Below, one piece after another: positions 51,591 through 59,984 of a stretch of 64,000 nucleotides of DNA (position 1 is the first letter of the stretch; each line of letters begins with the position of its first letter). The stretch spans positions 310,001 to 374,000 of the forward strand of contig AP031437.1 in NCBI GenBank assembly GCA_042854365.1, read 5' to 3'. This stretch comes from Anaeromassilibacillus sp001305115. Lineage in GTDB: Bacteria > Bacillota > Clostridia > Oscillospirales > Acutalibacteraceae. The notes beneath the pieces are model-generated. The model made no database searches and had not been told where the DNA came from. It was given only the letters and a program-made list of their open reading frames with translations. The position numbers were made by a program, and so were the translations under genes.

Positions 51591-51642
51591 TTTTGCTTCC
51601 CCCTATATTTGTATGACTCTTCCCTCTTGGAAGTCCCCGGCT

Positions 51643-52680
51643 TCAGGAATTTCCAATCACCGTAAAAGGCACAATGGCCTGGCTGGCTGAAATGTTGGTG
51701 CGTTCGCAGGAGGCGAAACACAGCGACGCGCCATCGCCCACCGTGCAGTCTGTGAGGACAACGCTTGGACCGATGGTGCAATCCGCCCCGACCGCCGTGT
51801 TTCCACGCAGGATGGTGTTCGGCAGGATGCGGGTGGAACGTCCAATGGAGACGTCCGGCCCGATCAGAACCCCGTCGGTGCAGGGGATCTCCACGCCCGC
51901 CAGCATCTGGGCGTGCAAAATCCGCGCCCTGGCGATTTCATTCAGGGCGTTCAGCTGCACGCAGTCGTTTGCGCCCATCACCGCAGCCGGATCGGATGCG
52001 ATGTAGGCTCCCGCGTTTTTGTTCTGTTCGATCAAGAGGCGTACTGCATCGGTGAGGTAATACTCGCCCTGTGCATTGTCGTTGCGGAAACTGCCTAAGA
52101 TGGAGAGCAGATCGTCCGTGCGGAACCAATAGGCCCCGGAATTGATCTCCCGGACGGCAAGGGTAGCTTCATCGGCGTCCTTCTGCTCCACGATGGCGCG
52201 GACCAAACCGGTCGACGGATCGCGCACGATCCGTCCATAACCGGATGGATCGTCCAGCTCTGCCGTGATGACGGTGACGGCATTTCCGTTGCACACATGG
52301 GCGCCAAGGGCTGCTTCCAACACCTCTGCGCTGACGAACGGCGCGTCTCCATTGAGGATAAGCGTGTTTCCGCCGCTGTGCGCACGCAAAAACGGTTCCG
52401 CCATCATAACCGCATGCCCCGTTCCGTGCTGTTCGGCCTGCAATACATGGTGCAGCCGTGCTCCGCCGGCTTTTTCCGCCGCTTGCAGGTAAGCTTCCAC
52501 TTGCTCGTGCTTATGTCCCGTCACCACGCACAGTTCCCTCACCCCTGCGCCCTCCGCGGCGTCCATCACCCACTGCAACATGGGTTTGAACAGCACGGAA
52601 GCCAGCACTTTCGGATGATTTGATTTCATGCGTTTTCCCTCGCCACCGGCAAGGATAACGGCACAAGTCTGCTCTGGCAT
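51643..52680 (-). CDS. glmU: GlmU-like UDP-GlcNAc pyrophosphorylase, short form
   Basis: A 345-residue protein. The N-terminal uridylyltransferase domain is complete: VILAGGEGKRMKSNHPKVL, EQHGTGHAVMMA, LILNGDAPFV, INSGAYWF, and GEYYLTDAV with the following ANDCVQL. A left-handed beta-helix begins near residue 240 but stops after about 100 residues (TILRGNTAVGADCTIGPSVVL...), so the C-terminal acetyltransferase half found in 450-residue GlmU, with its catalytic His, is missing. The protein should make UDP-GlcNAc from GlcNAc-1-P but not acetylate GlcN-1-P. ATG 52680 follows GGAGG by nine bases. First gene of glmU-prs. Confidence 0.9.
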   Translation of the reverse strand: MPEQTCAVILAGGEGKRMKSNHPKVLASVLFKPMLQWVMDAAEGAGVRELCVVTGHKHEQVEAYLQAAEKAGGARLHHVLQAEQHGTGHAVMMAEPFLRAHSGGNTLILNGDAPFVSAEVLEAALGAHVCNGNAVTVITAELDDPSGYGRIVRDPSTGLVRAIVEQKDADEATLAVREINSGAYWFRTDDLLSILGSFRNDNAQGEYYLTDAVRLLIEQNKNAGAYIASDPAAVMGANDCVQLNALNEIARARILHAQMLAGVEIPCTDGVLIGPDVSIGRSTRILPNTILRGNTAVGADCTIGPSVVLTDCTVGDGASLCFASCERTNISASQAIVPFTVIGNS

Positions 52681-53018
52681 AGGCAAAATCCTCCGCATAA
52701 ACTTTTGAAAGTTCCAATTGTGCAAGGCCGCCTTCCCTGTGTCGGCCTTATGCACGAAAACGCCTGGTTTGCTTAGGCACACCCGGCTCTTGTTATTATT
52801 ATCTCATATGTACGAAATTTTTCAAGCACTAATTCGCGTTTCCCACCGGTTTTGTGGAACTTCCTCGGTTTTGCGCCGGAAAATTTACAATTCTCGGTGG
52901 GTTTTATTGAAAAAGAACTGGTAATCCCGCGCCTTTTTTGATATAATACGGGGAGAGCAATTATGAGAGAGTGTGTGACCTGTGCTCGTTATTTATTTTA
53001 TTTAGGAGGTATATGTTC
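52681..53018. other. Divergent region between glmU and ppdK
   Basis: No gene. For ppdK an extended -10 promoter TGATATAAT is at 52940-52947 with no good -35. The ppdK leader is about 70 bases and ends in TTTAGGAGG. Confidence 0.5.
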
Positions 53019-55646
53019 ATGAGCCATAAGTATGTCTACCTTTTCTCTGAAGGAAATAAGGACATGCGTGAACTGCTCGGCGGCAAGGGTGCAAACCTTG
53101 CTGAGATGACCAAAGCAGGGATGCCTGTTCCGCAGGGTTTCACCATCAGCACGGAGGCGTGCACCCAGTATTATAAGGATGGCAGAAAGATCAACGATGA
53201 AATCCAGGCCCAGATCTACGAGTATCTCGGCAAAATGGAAGAAGTTTGCGGCAAGAAATTTGCGGACCCGGAGAACCCGCTGCTGGTTTCCGTCCGTTCC
53301 GGCGCCCGTGCTTCCATGCCTGGCATGATGGACACCATTCTGAACCTCGGCCTGAATGATGTTGTGGTTGAGGGACTGGCGAAGTTCACCAACAATCCGC
53401 GTTTCGCATACGACTCCTATCGCCGTTTCATCCAGATGTTCAGCGATGTTGTCATGGAACTGCCGAAGCCGGAATTTGAAAAGATTATCGATCAGAAGAA
53501 GGAAGAGAAGGGTGTCACACAGGACACCGAGCTGGATACCGAGGACATGAAGGACCTCGTCAAGCGCTTCAAGGCCTTCTATAAAGAGAATAAGGGCGAG
53601 GATTTCCCGAGCGACCCGAAGGTTCAGCTCATGGAAGCTGTGAAAGCTGTTTTCCGTTCCTGGGACAACCCGCGTGCAAACGTATATCGCCGCATGAACG
53701 AGATTCCGTACGACTGGGGTACCGCTGTCAACGTACAGGCTATGGTGTTCGGCAACTCCGGCAATAACTCCGGCACAGGCGTTGCGTTCACCCGCAACCC
53801 GGCGACCGGCGAGCGCAAGCTGTTCGGTGAGTATCTCATCAACGCGCAGGGCGAAGACGTTGTGGCCGGTGTCCGTACGCCGTCCCCGATCAGCCAGTTG
53901 GAGCAGGATATGCCTGAAGTGTACAAGCAGTTTGCGGATATTGCAAACCGTCTTGAGAAGCATTACAGAGATATGCAGGATATGGAGTTCACCATCGAGA
54001 ATGGCAAGCTCTACATGTTGCAGACCCGTAACGGCAAGCGTACCGCAAACGCAGCTCTGAAGATCGCCGTTGACCTCGTGAACGAGGGCATGATCGACGA
54101 GGAAGAGGCTGTTCTGCGCGTAGAGCCGCAGCAGCTCGACGCACTGCTGCATCCGCAGTTTAACGCAGAGGCTCTGAAGAAGGCTACGGTCGTCGGCAAG
54201 GGCCTGGCTGCTTCCCCCGGCGCTGCTTGCGGCAAGGTGGTCTTCACCGCTGAGGACGCAAAAGAGTGGGCCAAGAGAGGCGAGAAGATCGTCCTGGTTC
54301 GCCGTGAGACCTCTCCGGAAGACATCGAAGGCATGCAGGTTGCTGAGGGTATCCTCACAGTTCGCGGCGGCATGACTTCCCACGCAGCAGTTGTTGCGCG
54401 CGGCATGGGCACTTGCTGTGTATCCGGCTGCGGCGAAATCAACGTCGATTATGATGCAAAGAGCTTCACTCTCGCTGGCAAGACCTATAACGAGGGCGAT
54501 TACATTTCCATTGACGGCTCCACCGGCAACATTTACGGCGAAGCCATCCCGACCGCTCCGGCTTCCATCGCTGGCGACTTCGGCGTATTCATGGGCTGGG
54601 CGGACAAGTACCGCAAGCTGAAGGTTTGCACCAATGCGGATACCCCGCGCGATGCGCATCAGGCTCGCGAATTTGGCGCAGAGGGCATCGGCCTCTGCCG
54701 TACAGAACACATGTTCTTTGAGGGCGAGCGCATTAAGGCAATGCGTGAGATGATTATTGCGGACAACACCGACGACCGCAAGAAGGCTCTGGCGAAGATC
54801 ATGCCGTATCAGCAGGGCGACTTTGAGGCTCTGTTTGAAGAGATGAACGGCTATCCGGTCACCATCCGCTTCCTGGACCCGCCGCTCCACGAGTTCCTCC
54901 CGACCAAGGAAGAGGACATCGCAGAGATCGCCAAGGAGCTGAATGTGTCCGTCGAGAAGGTTCATGAGGTCATCGAGAGCCTGCACGAGTTCAACCCGAT
55001 GATGGGCCACCGCGGCTGCCGTCTGACGGTCACCTATCCGGAGATCGCCGAAATGCAGACCACCGCTGTGATCAATGCAGCGATCAACGTCCAGAAGAAG
55101 GGCGTCAAGGTGATCCCGCAGATCATGATCCCGCTGGTAGGCGAGGTCAAGGAGTTCGACTTCGTGAAGAAGATCGTTGTCGCTACGGCGGACAAGATCA
55201 TTGCAGACTCCGGCGTTGAGCTGAAGTACGAAGTCGGCACCATGATCGAGATCCCGCGCGCTGCCCTGACCGCAGACAAGATTGCGGCAGACGCAGACTT
55301 CTTCTGCTATGGCACCAACGACTTGACCCAGATGACGTTCGGCTTCAGCCGTGACGACGCAGGCAAGTTCCTGGATGCTTACTATGACAATAAGATTTAT
55401 GAGTCCGATCCGTTTGTGCACATCGATGTGGATGGCGTTGGCCGTCTTGTAGAGATGAGCGCAAAGGCTGGCCGCGAAGCAAATGCAGCCCTCCATCTGG
55501 GCATCTGCGGCGAGCACGGCGGCGACCCGACTTCCGTCGAGTTCTGCCACAAGGTTGGTTTGGACTATGTCTCCTGCTCTCCGTTCCGCGTGCCGATCGC
55601 GCGTTTGGCTGCGGCGCAGGCTGCTGTTAAAGAGAAAAGAGCGTAA
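53019..55646 (+). CDS. ppdK: Pyruvate, phosphate dikinase
   Basis: An 875-residue enzyme interconverting pyruvate, ATP and Pi with PEP, AMP and PPi, used in anaerobes for PPi-linked glycolysis or gluconeogenesis. Domains: ATP-grasp N-terminal part (GGKGANLAEMTKAGMPVPQGFTIST; NSGTGVAFTRNPATGE), the phosphohistidine swivel domain with GGMTSHAAVVARGMG (His near 453), and the PEP/pyruvate-binding TIM barrel (GIGLCRTEHMFF, MGHRGCRL, FCYGTNDLTQMTFGFSRDDA, LGICGEHGGDP). Codon use is strongly biased (few codon types, C/G third bases), indicating high expression. ATG 53019 is nine bases after AGGAGG; ATG 53013 is too close. Ends before repeat R3, which supplies its terminator. Confidence 0.97.
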   Translation: MSHKYVYLFSEGNKDMRELLGGKGANLAEMTKAGMPVPQGFTISTEACTQYYKDGRKINDEIQAQIYEYLGKMEEVCGKKFADPENPLLVSVRSGARASMPGMMDTILNLGLNDVVVEGLAKFTNNPRFAYDSYRRFIQMFSDVVMELPKPEFEKIIDQKKEEKGVTQDTELDTEDMKDLVKRFKAFYKENKGEDFPSDPKVQLMEAVKAVFRSWDNPRANVYRRMNEIPYDWGTAVNVQAMVFGNSGNNSGTGVAFTRNPATGERKLFGEYLINAQGEDVVAGVRTPSPISQLEQDMPEVYKQFADIANRLEKHYRDMQDMEFTIENGKLYMLQTRNGKRTANAALKIAVDLVNEGMIDEEEAVLRVEPQQLDALLHPQFNAEALKKATVVGKGLAASPGAACGKVVFTAEDAKEWAKRGEKIVLVRRETSPEDIEGMQVAEGILTVRGGMTSHAAVVARGMGTCCVSGCGEINVDYDAKSFTLAGKTYNEGDYISIDGSTGNIYGEAIPTAPASIAGDFGVFMGWADKYRKLKVCTNADTPRDAHQAREFGAEGIGLCRTEHMFFEGERIKAMREMIIADNTDDRKKALAKIMPYQQGDFEALFEEMNGYPVTIRFLDPPLHEFLPTKEEDIAEIAKELNVSVEKVHEVIESLHEFNPMMGHRGCRLTVTYPEIAEMQTTAVINAAINVQKKGVKVIPQIMIPLVGEVKEFDFVKKIVVATADKIIADSGVELKYEVGTMIEIPRAALTADKIAADADFFCYGTNDLTQMTFGFSRDDAGKFLDAYYDNKIYESDPFVHIDVDGVGRLVEMSAKAGREANAALHLGICGEHGGDPTSVEFCHKVGLDYVSCSPFRVPIARLAAAQAAVKEKRA

Positions 55647-55683
55647 TAAAACGAGTTAACAGGATAGCACACGGTTTCAGAAC

Positions 55684-55815
55684 GAGGGTATCCCAAAAGT
55701 CATGAAATGACTGAAGGATACCCTCGTTTTTTAAACCCAGATATTTTTCCAGACAGAAAGAGGGCGCCCCTTTCCTATGAATCGAAAAATTCGTAGTTTT
55801 GGGACACCCTCTTTT
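55684..55815. repeat. Interspersed double-hairpin element, copy R3 (complete, inverted)
   Basis: First hairpin GAGGGTATCCC...GGATACCCTC with inner GTCAT-gaa-ATGAC, followed by GTTTTTT, 38 bases after the ppdK stop, a clear terminator. Second hairpin GAGGGCGCCCC...GGGACACCCTC with inner TATGAAT/ATTCGTA, followed by TTTTG. It is the reverse complement of R2, about 90% alike. Confidence 0.88.
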
Positions 55816-56089
55816 GTCTGGTTTGCGCTGAAAACAGCATTTGTAAACGTTAAGCCTGCGGGCAATTGCTCCTAGGTGGGACAAACTTTACTCAAGCGCT
55901 TGGTAACATAAGATACAGGGGATCGCAAGGAAATAAATGGCCTGCCATATGAGGAGCCACATGAAAACACTTCCTTTTTTCGATGGTTTTCTCCATTTTA
56001 CTGCATAACGCGGTATTCGTCAATACTGCAATTTGCGGTAAGAATGAATAAAAAAACAGGACTGCGTTATTCTGATGTTAGGTGATCAC
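55816..56089. other. Intergenic region upstream of the small XRE gene
   Basis: No gene. The direct/inverted pieces TGCATAACGCGGTATTCG, CAATACTGCAATTTGCGGTA just upstream of the XRE gene could be its operator (ACTGCA/TGCGGT blocks). Confidence 0.35.
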
Positions 56090-56323
56090 ATGTATCAACG
56101 TATCAGAGATTTACGGGAAGACAGGGACCTGACACAGGCGGAAATGGCGCAAATTCTTTATTGTTCCCAGCAGGTTTACAGCAATTATGAGTTGGGACAG
56201 AGGGATATTCCCACAAAGGTTCTCATCAGCTTGGCAAAGTACCACCAGACGACGACCGATTATCTATTGGGCTTGACGAATTACCGGGGAATTCCAAAGG
56301 AATATACGGAAAAATCCGAATAA
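56090..56323 (+). CDS. XRE-family HTH regulator (small)
   Basis: A 77-residue single-domain HTH_3 repressor: RIRDLREDRDLTQAEMAQILYCSQQVYSNYELGQRDIPTKVLISLAKYHQTTTDYLLGLT, which covers the five-helix fold completely. ATG 56090 has TTAGGTGA upstream; ATG 56075 does not. The target is unknown; there is no toxin or phage gene next to it. A good terminator follows about 100 bp after the stop. Confidence 0.88.
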   Translation: MYQRIRDLREDRDLTQAEMAQILYCSQQVYSNYELGQRDIPTKVLISLAKYHQTTTDYLLGLTNYRGIPKEYTEKSE

Positions 56324-56430
56324 GGATAGGATGGGCCACCGATGTATATGCCAGGAGAAGCGCTTTCTTACTCAATGGATCAACAGGCGATGCAAAACCG
56401 CTTTTCCAGGGAGGAAGGAAAGTGATCGAA

Positions 56431-56460
56431 AGTCCTCAGCGTACAGCTGGGGACTTTTTT
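56431..56460 (+). terminator. Intrinsic terminator
   Basis: AGTCCTCAGC-gtaca-GCTGGGGACT then TTTTTT; one G-T pair in the stem. Confidence 0.8.
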
Positions 56461-56876
56461 CTTACCATACAAAAACCGCCAGCTGTCGGTGCTTACCTGT
56501 TTCCTGTAGCAATATATTGAGAGGGAATGTCCCAAAGGCGATCGTTATAGGGGGCTTACAAGCTGAGAAATGTTGGAGACGAACGGAGCGATCATAACAG
56601 GGAGCCTGCAAATAAAAAGTCAAGCCCAAAATCAAAAAAATTGAGAGCTTGAAAAAGGGTACGACAAAGTAACCAGTGAGCGAAATATCCATCGGCGGAG
56701 GCGAAGATATAAGGAATGTAAGATGTCTTATAGAAAGATGATATAGGGCTCCTTCAAAACAATGAAAGATTTTTGCTGTGTCTGCGCAGGGTTGGTCCGG
56801 GAAAAAGTCCCATAAAATTTGGGAACATATGTGTAACACCCTGTGCTACAATAACAATAAGAGCCCGATCAATTTT
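56461..56876. other. Intergenic region without a supported gene
   Basis: About 415 bp. Frames on both strands lack start signals. Nothing else is seen. Confidence 0.4.
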
Positions 56877-56892
56877 GAAGGAGGAAATGATT

Positions 56893-58032
56893 ATGAAGAG
56901 GCATGGACGGCTTTTCGTCTCCCTATTGTGTGCATTTTGTGTCGCATCGATGCCTGTCACTTGCGCATGGGCGGAATGTGCTACACAAAGTGACTCGAAT
57001 CTTTTGTCCGTTGAAAAATCTACCGAAACCTTTGCGGATACAGCCGTTTTAACAGAAGGAACGGCTCTGGGAAATTTGGCAAATGGCGGAACCTGTGTGG
57101 CCGGCGGTGGATATGTATTTTATGTACGCAATGGAGATATCTGGCGTATGGCGCCGAACGGCTCTGGGGACACTTGCATCCGGGCCGCGGACGGTACGGG
57201 TATTTGGAACCTCAGTTATCGAGACGGCTGGCTCTATTATGCCCGGAGCGATCAGGGAATTTATCGCTGTGATATATCTGGTAAGCAGACCACCTGTTTG
57301 GTAAAGCTTCCCGGCGTAATCGGCCAATTCTGGTTGGATAAGGATCAGATCGTGATTGCCTGCGGCCGGGATTCGGTCTATGATTTCTACCGCTGTGCGC
57401 TGAACGGTACGGGTTTAACAAAGACCTGTACTAATCCAGGTAGATTTATGTATACCTCCTTGTCCTATGCAGACGGCTGGCTCTATTTTATGGGCGGAAG
57501 GTTTGGCGAAAGTGATGCGGTCTTATATCGGATGAAGCCCGACGGGAGCGGAAAAAGCCAAGCAGTCCCTGGAAATGTAGACGATGATTTCTACATTATG
57601 GACGGTAAGTTGTATTACCAGGAGGTCTTGAACTATCATGCGGAAACAACAAGCGATGATACCACATATTATACCGGAGAATATGGGGATTTTTATGTGA
57701 AAAATCTGTCGACTGGAGAGAGCACTCGGTTGATGCAGCATTATATCGTTGAAAATAACGAGTATGTGTTTTTAGATTTGGAAGGCGCAGCGTATGGAAA
57801 ACTGTTTTTTGATAAGGAACAGACGCTTTATATGACGGATGCGAATGGAAAGAATGGCAAGGTGTTGCCTTCCCCGGCCCCGTCCTTTTGGGACATTCAG
57901 TATGCTGGAGGGTGGATTTTCTGCCGTGGATGTGATACGCCTTCGACCTGGGTGACCCCGAGCAACGCCTATCGAATGCAGGAAAACGGAAGTAATAAAC
58001 TAAAGCTGTACAACGCTTCGATTTCAATATAG
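56893..58032 (+). CDS. Secreted DUF5050-like beta-propeller protein
   Basis: A 379-residue exported protein: signal peptide RLFVSLLCAFCVASMPVTCAWA (cleavage near residue 26), then seven or so repeats of about 45 residues ending in Tyr-rich strands (GYVFYVRNGDIWRMAPNGSGDTCI, DGWLYYARSDQGIYRCDISGKQTTC, DGWLYFMGGRFGESDAVLYRMKPDGSGKSQ), the DUF5050/propeller pattern. Several Cys pairs could form disulfides. There is no wall anchor. Possible role: surface binding or signalling; function not established. ATG 56893 is eight bases after AAGGAGG. Terminator downstream. Confidence 0.85.
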   Translation: MKRHGRLFVSLLCAFCVASMPVTCAWAECATQSDSNLLSVEKSTETFADTAVLTEGTALGNLANGGTCVAGGGYVFYVRNGDIWRMAPNGSGDTCIRAADGTGIWNLSYRDGWLYYARSDQGIYRCDISGKQTTCLVKLPGVIGQFWLDKDQIVIACGRDSVYDFYRCALNGTGLTKTCTNPGRFMYTSLSYADGWLYFMGGRFGESDAVLYRMKPDGSGKSQAVPGNVDDDFYIMDGKLYYQEVLNYHAETTSDDTTYYTGEYGDFYVKNLSTGESTRLMQHYIVENNEYVFLDLEGAAYGKLFFDKEQTLYMTDANGKNGKVLPSPAPSFWDIQYAGGWIFCRGCDTPSTWVTPSNAYRMQENGSNKLKLYNASISI

Positions 58033-58058
58033 GTTTTGATGATAGGGGATAGATGAAG

Positions 58059-58101
58059 AAGTGGGGATGCTGTTCGAGGGATGGCGTCTCCACTTTTTCA
58101 T
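58059..58101 (+). terminator. Intrinsic terminator
   Basis: Stem AAGTGGGGATGC / GCGTCTCCACTT with mismatch, followed by TTTTC. Confidence 0.65.
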
Positions 58102-58144
58102 AGGGAAACGAGGGGATTTTCCTAAGAGTAAACCTGTGGAAATA

Positions 58145-58173
58145 TTGACAAGCTTTGGCAGACCACCTATAAT
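58145..58173 (+). promoter_or_regulatory. Consensus SigA promoter of tRNA-Arg
   Basis: TTGACA (58145-58150), 17 bp, TATAAT (58168-58173): full match to both boxes. The tRNA begins about 100 bases downstream, leaving a processed leader. Confidence 0.85.
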
Positions 58174-58280
58174 ATAAAAATAGGTGTATTTGCCTCTATA
58201 AAATTAGATGGATAGAATGAACCCTTTTTAAAATCGAAGGGGCCAAACCCAATTGGGCTTGAAAACAGAATATTTTATAT

Positions 58281-58355
58281 GCCTCCATAGTTAAATGGAT
58301 ATAACGAGCCCCTCCTAAGGGCTAATTGTAGGTTCGATTCCTACTGGGGGTGCCA
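58281..58355 (+). tRNA. tRNA-Arg (anticodon CCU)
   Basis: A full cloverleaf: acceptor GCCTCCA/TGGGGGT, D arm with AGTTAAATGGATATAACGA, anticodon stem AGCCC/GGGCT with loop CTCCTAA (anticodon CCT at 34-36), T arm GTAGG-TTCGATT-CCTAC, discriminator G and encoded CCA (58353-58355). It reads AGG codons. It has its own promoter and terminator. Confidence 0.95.
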
Positions 58356-58397
58356 AAAAGGGACAACACGGTTCATTGAACCGTGTTGTCCCTTTTT
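58355..58397. terminator. Terminator of tRNA-Arg
   Basis: Perfect 20-bp palindromic stem AAAAAGGGACAACACGGTTC and its complement with a 3-base loop; T tract on both strands, so it can also serve ytaF from the other side. Confidence 0.88.
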
Positions 58398-58497
58398 GGC
58401 AAGAAACTACCACCGAGAAGGGAACTTTCCTGAGAATGTGCTGTACATTGCAGAAAGCGAAGAGCTGTCTTATCGGAGGAGGACGATGGCAGGCATC

Positions 58498-59142
58498 CTA
58501 TGTAAGCTTTAAGAAGGCCAACACCATTAACAAAAGCCCACTGACCCAGGACAGATCCAAGGGAACCTTCTCAGCAACTTTGTTCCCCACCAGACACCCT
58601 AGACAGACGGCGGCGACATTGATAATCAAGGAAAACAGAATGGCTTGAATAGGATTAACATCGGAAAGAGCCGCACCAAATCCTACCGCCAGCCCGTCGA
58701 GAGACAGTGCAATTGCCAGGGGCGCTGCTTCTTTTGGGGACAAACTTTTGGAGCAGTCGCTGTCCGCATTTTCCGGATTGGCATATACATCCAGTATGAA
58801 ACGCAAATGCATAGCGGAAAAAGAGATTTTCTTGTGGCCCCCCTGTGAGCGCCGGATAAACGATTTGATGGCGCTGTCGCACAGCTTGACAATGCCGAGC
58901 ACAAACAGGATAGCAAAGCAGAGTAGGCCAGCAAAATGCGTTGGCATAAATGGTCGGATTAGTGAGCCTAGAAAGAGAGAGACTGCGAAGATTGCGCTAC
59001 AAATAATGCTGATGACTGCCACGGAACGTAGGGGAATTTTGATTCGGTTGGTTCCGTAAGCAAAACTGGCGACAAAAGCGTCCACAGAAAGAGCTGTGAC
59101 AAGAACCAGTATTTCCACAGTAGAAAAGAATGGATTGCCCAA
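58498..59142 (-). CDS. ytaF: Sporulation membrane protein YtaF (MntP-like fold)
   Basis: A 214-residue protein with six membrane helices in two repeats. Each repeat has the Asp-containing motif of the family: ALSVDAFVASFAYGTNRIKIP near residue 18 and ALSLDGLAVGFGAALSDVNP near 145. A hydrophilic loop (about 95-140) contains KSLSPKEAAPLA. YtaF is related to the MntP manganese exporter and is found in spore-formers, where it is made during sporulation; its substrate is not settled. TTG start after AAAGGCGGTGA. The neighbours are tRNA-Arg and ferritin. Confidence 0.88.
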   Translation of the reverse strand: MGNPFFSTVEILVLVTALSVDAFVASFAYGTNRIKIPLRSVAVISIICSAIFAVSLFLGSLIRPFMPTHFAGLLCFAILFVLGIVKLCDSAIKSFIRRSQGGHKKISFSAMHLRFILDVYANPENADSDCSKSLSPKEAAPLAIALSLDGLAVGFGAALSDVNPIQAILFSLIINVAAVCLGCLVGNKVAEKVPLDLSWVSGLLLMVLAFLKLT

Positions 59143-59314
59143 GCAATCACCGCCTTTAGGCTTTTTCTCTATACTATTCTGAACGAGAAAAATGGTGACA
59201 GGCGATGTACAGCTAGATTTGCTTTAAAGCGGATTGACCCGATGTGTATCTTAACATTAGGAGATATGTTGGAAAACCCCTGTGTTTGTCTAACGATTTA
59301 AACAGGTTTACTGC

Positions 59315-59343
59315 TTGCGATGCATGATACTTTGTACTATAAT
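59315..59343 (+). promoter_or_regulatory. SigA promoter of the ferritin gene
   Basis: TTGCGA (59315-59320), 17 bp, TATAAT (59338-59343), 22 bases before the ATG. Confidence 0.75.
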
Positions 59344-59364
59344 AACGATGGAGGTGATTGGTTT

Positions 59365-59877
59365 ATGTTAGATGTAAAAATTAAGGATCTTTTAAACCAA
59401 CAAATCAACAAAGAATTTTACTCTGCCTATCTGTATCTGGCTTTCTCCAACTACTTTTCGGAGAGAAATCTGAGCGGCTTTTCCAATTGGTACCGCATTC
59501 AGGCACAGGAAGAGCGCGATCATGCAATGCTGTTTTTGCAGTATTTGGAGAATAATAGCGAGACGGTTGTGCTGGAGGCTGTGGACCGTCCGGAACAGGA
59601 CTTCCAGAGTGATATGGCGGTTCTCGAAAAGGGATTACAGCACGAGCGCTATGTCACGGATTTGATTCACACCATTTATGATGTGGCATATTCGGTCAAG
59701 GATTTCCGCACCATGCAGTTCTTGGACTGGTTTGTCAAAGAGCAGGGCGAGGAAGAGAAGAATGCAGAGGACCTCTTAAAGAAGATGGAATTGTTTGGAG
59801 GGGACCCGAAGTCTCTGTATTTGCTCGACCAGGAGTTGGCAGCGCGCACATATGCAGCGCCATCTTTGGTCCTATAA
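59365..59877 (+). CDS. ftnA: Ferritin
   Basis: A 170-residue non-haem ferritin that oxidises and stores iron in a 24-subunit shell. Ferroxidase ligands are visible: NKEFYSAYLYLAFSNYF (Glu near 17), QAQEERDHAMLFLQYL (Glu and His near 50-53), KGLQHERYV (Glu near 94) and FVKEQGEEEKNAEDLL (Gln/Glu near 127-130). The start at 59365 has the strong GGAGGTGA site; an upstream in-frame ATG (59320) lies within the promoter. A terminator follows the stop by about 12 bp. Monocistronic. Confidence 0.96.
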   Translation: MLDVKIKDLLNQQINKEFYSAYLYLAFSNYFSERNLSGFSNWYRIQAQEERDHAMLFLQYLENNSETVVLEAVDRPEQDFQSDMAVLEKGLQHERYVTDLIHTIYDVAYSVKDFRTMQFLDWFVKEQGEEEKNAEDLLKKMELFGGDPKSLYLLDQELAARTYAAPSLVL

Positions 59878-59889
59878 GACTGTTGTTGA

Positions 59890-59926
59890 GGAAGCTCCCG
59901 GCCTATGTGGGGGCTTCCTTTTTTAT
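59890..59926 (+). terminator. Intrinsic terminator of ferritin
   Basis: GGAAGCTCCC / GGGGGCTTCC, then TTTTTTA. Confidence 0.85.
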
Positions 59927-59984
59927 ACTTACATGCTATGCGAATCGTATCTTTGCGGAAAAATAGAGGAGGATGGGGAGAGCA

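Noticed and set aside
52998..55550. An 850-codon open frame antisense to ppdK
   Set aside because: It arises from the strongly biased codons of ppdK. It has no start signal, no recognisable domain and a composition typical of a reverse-complement frame.
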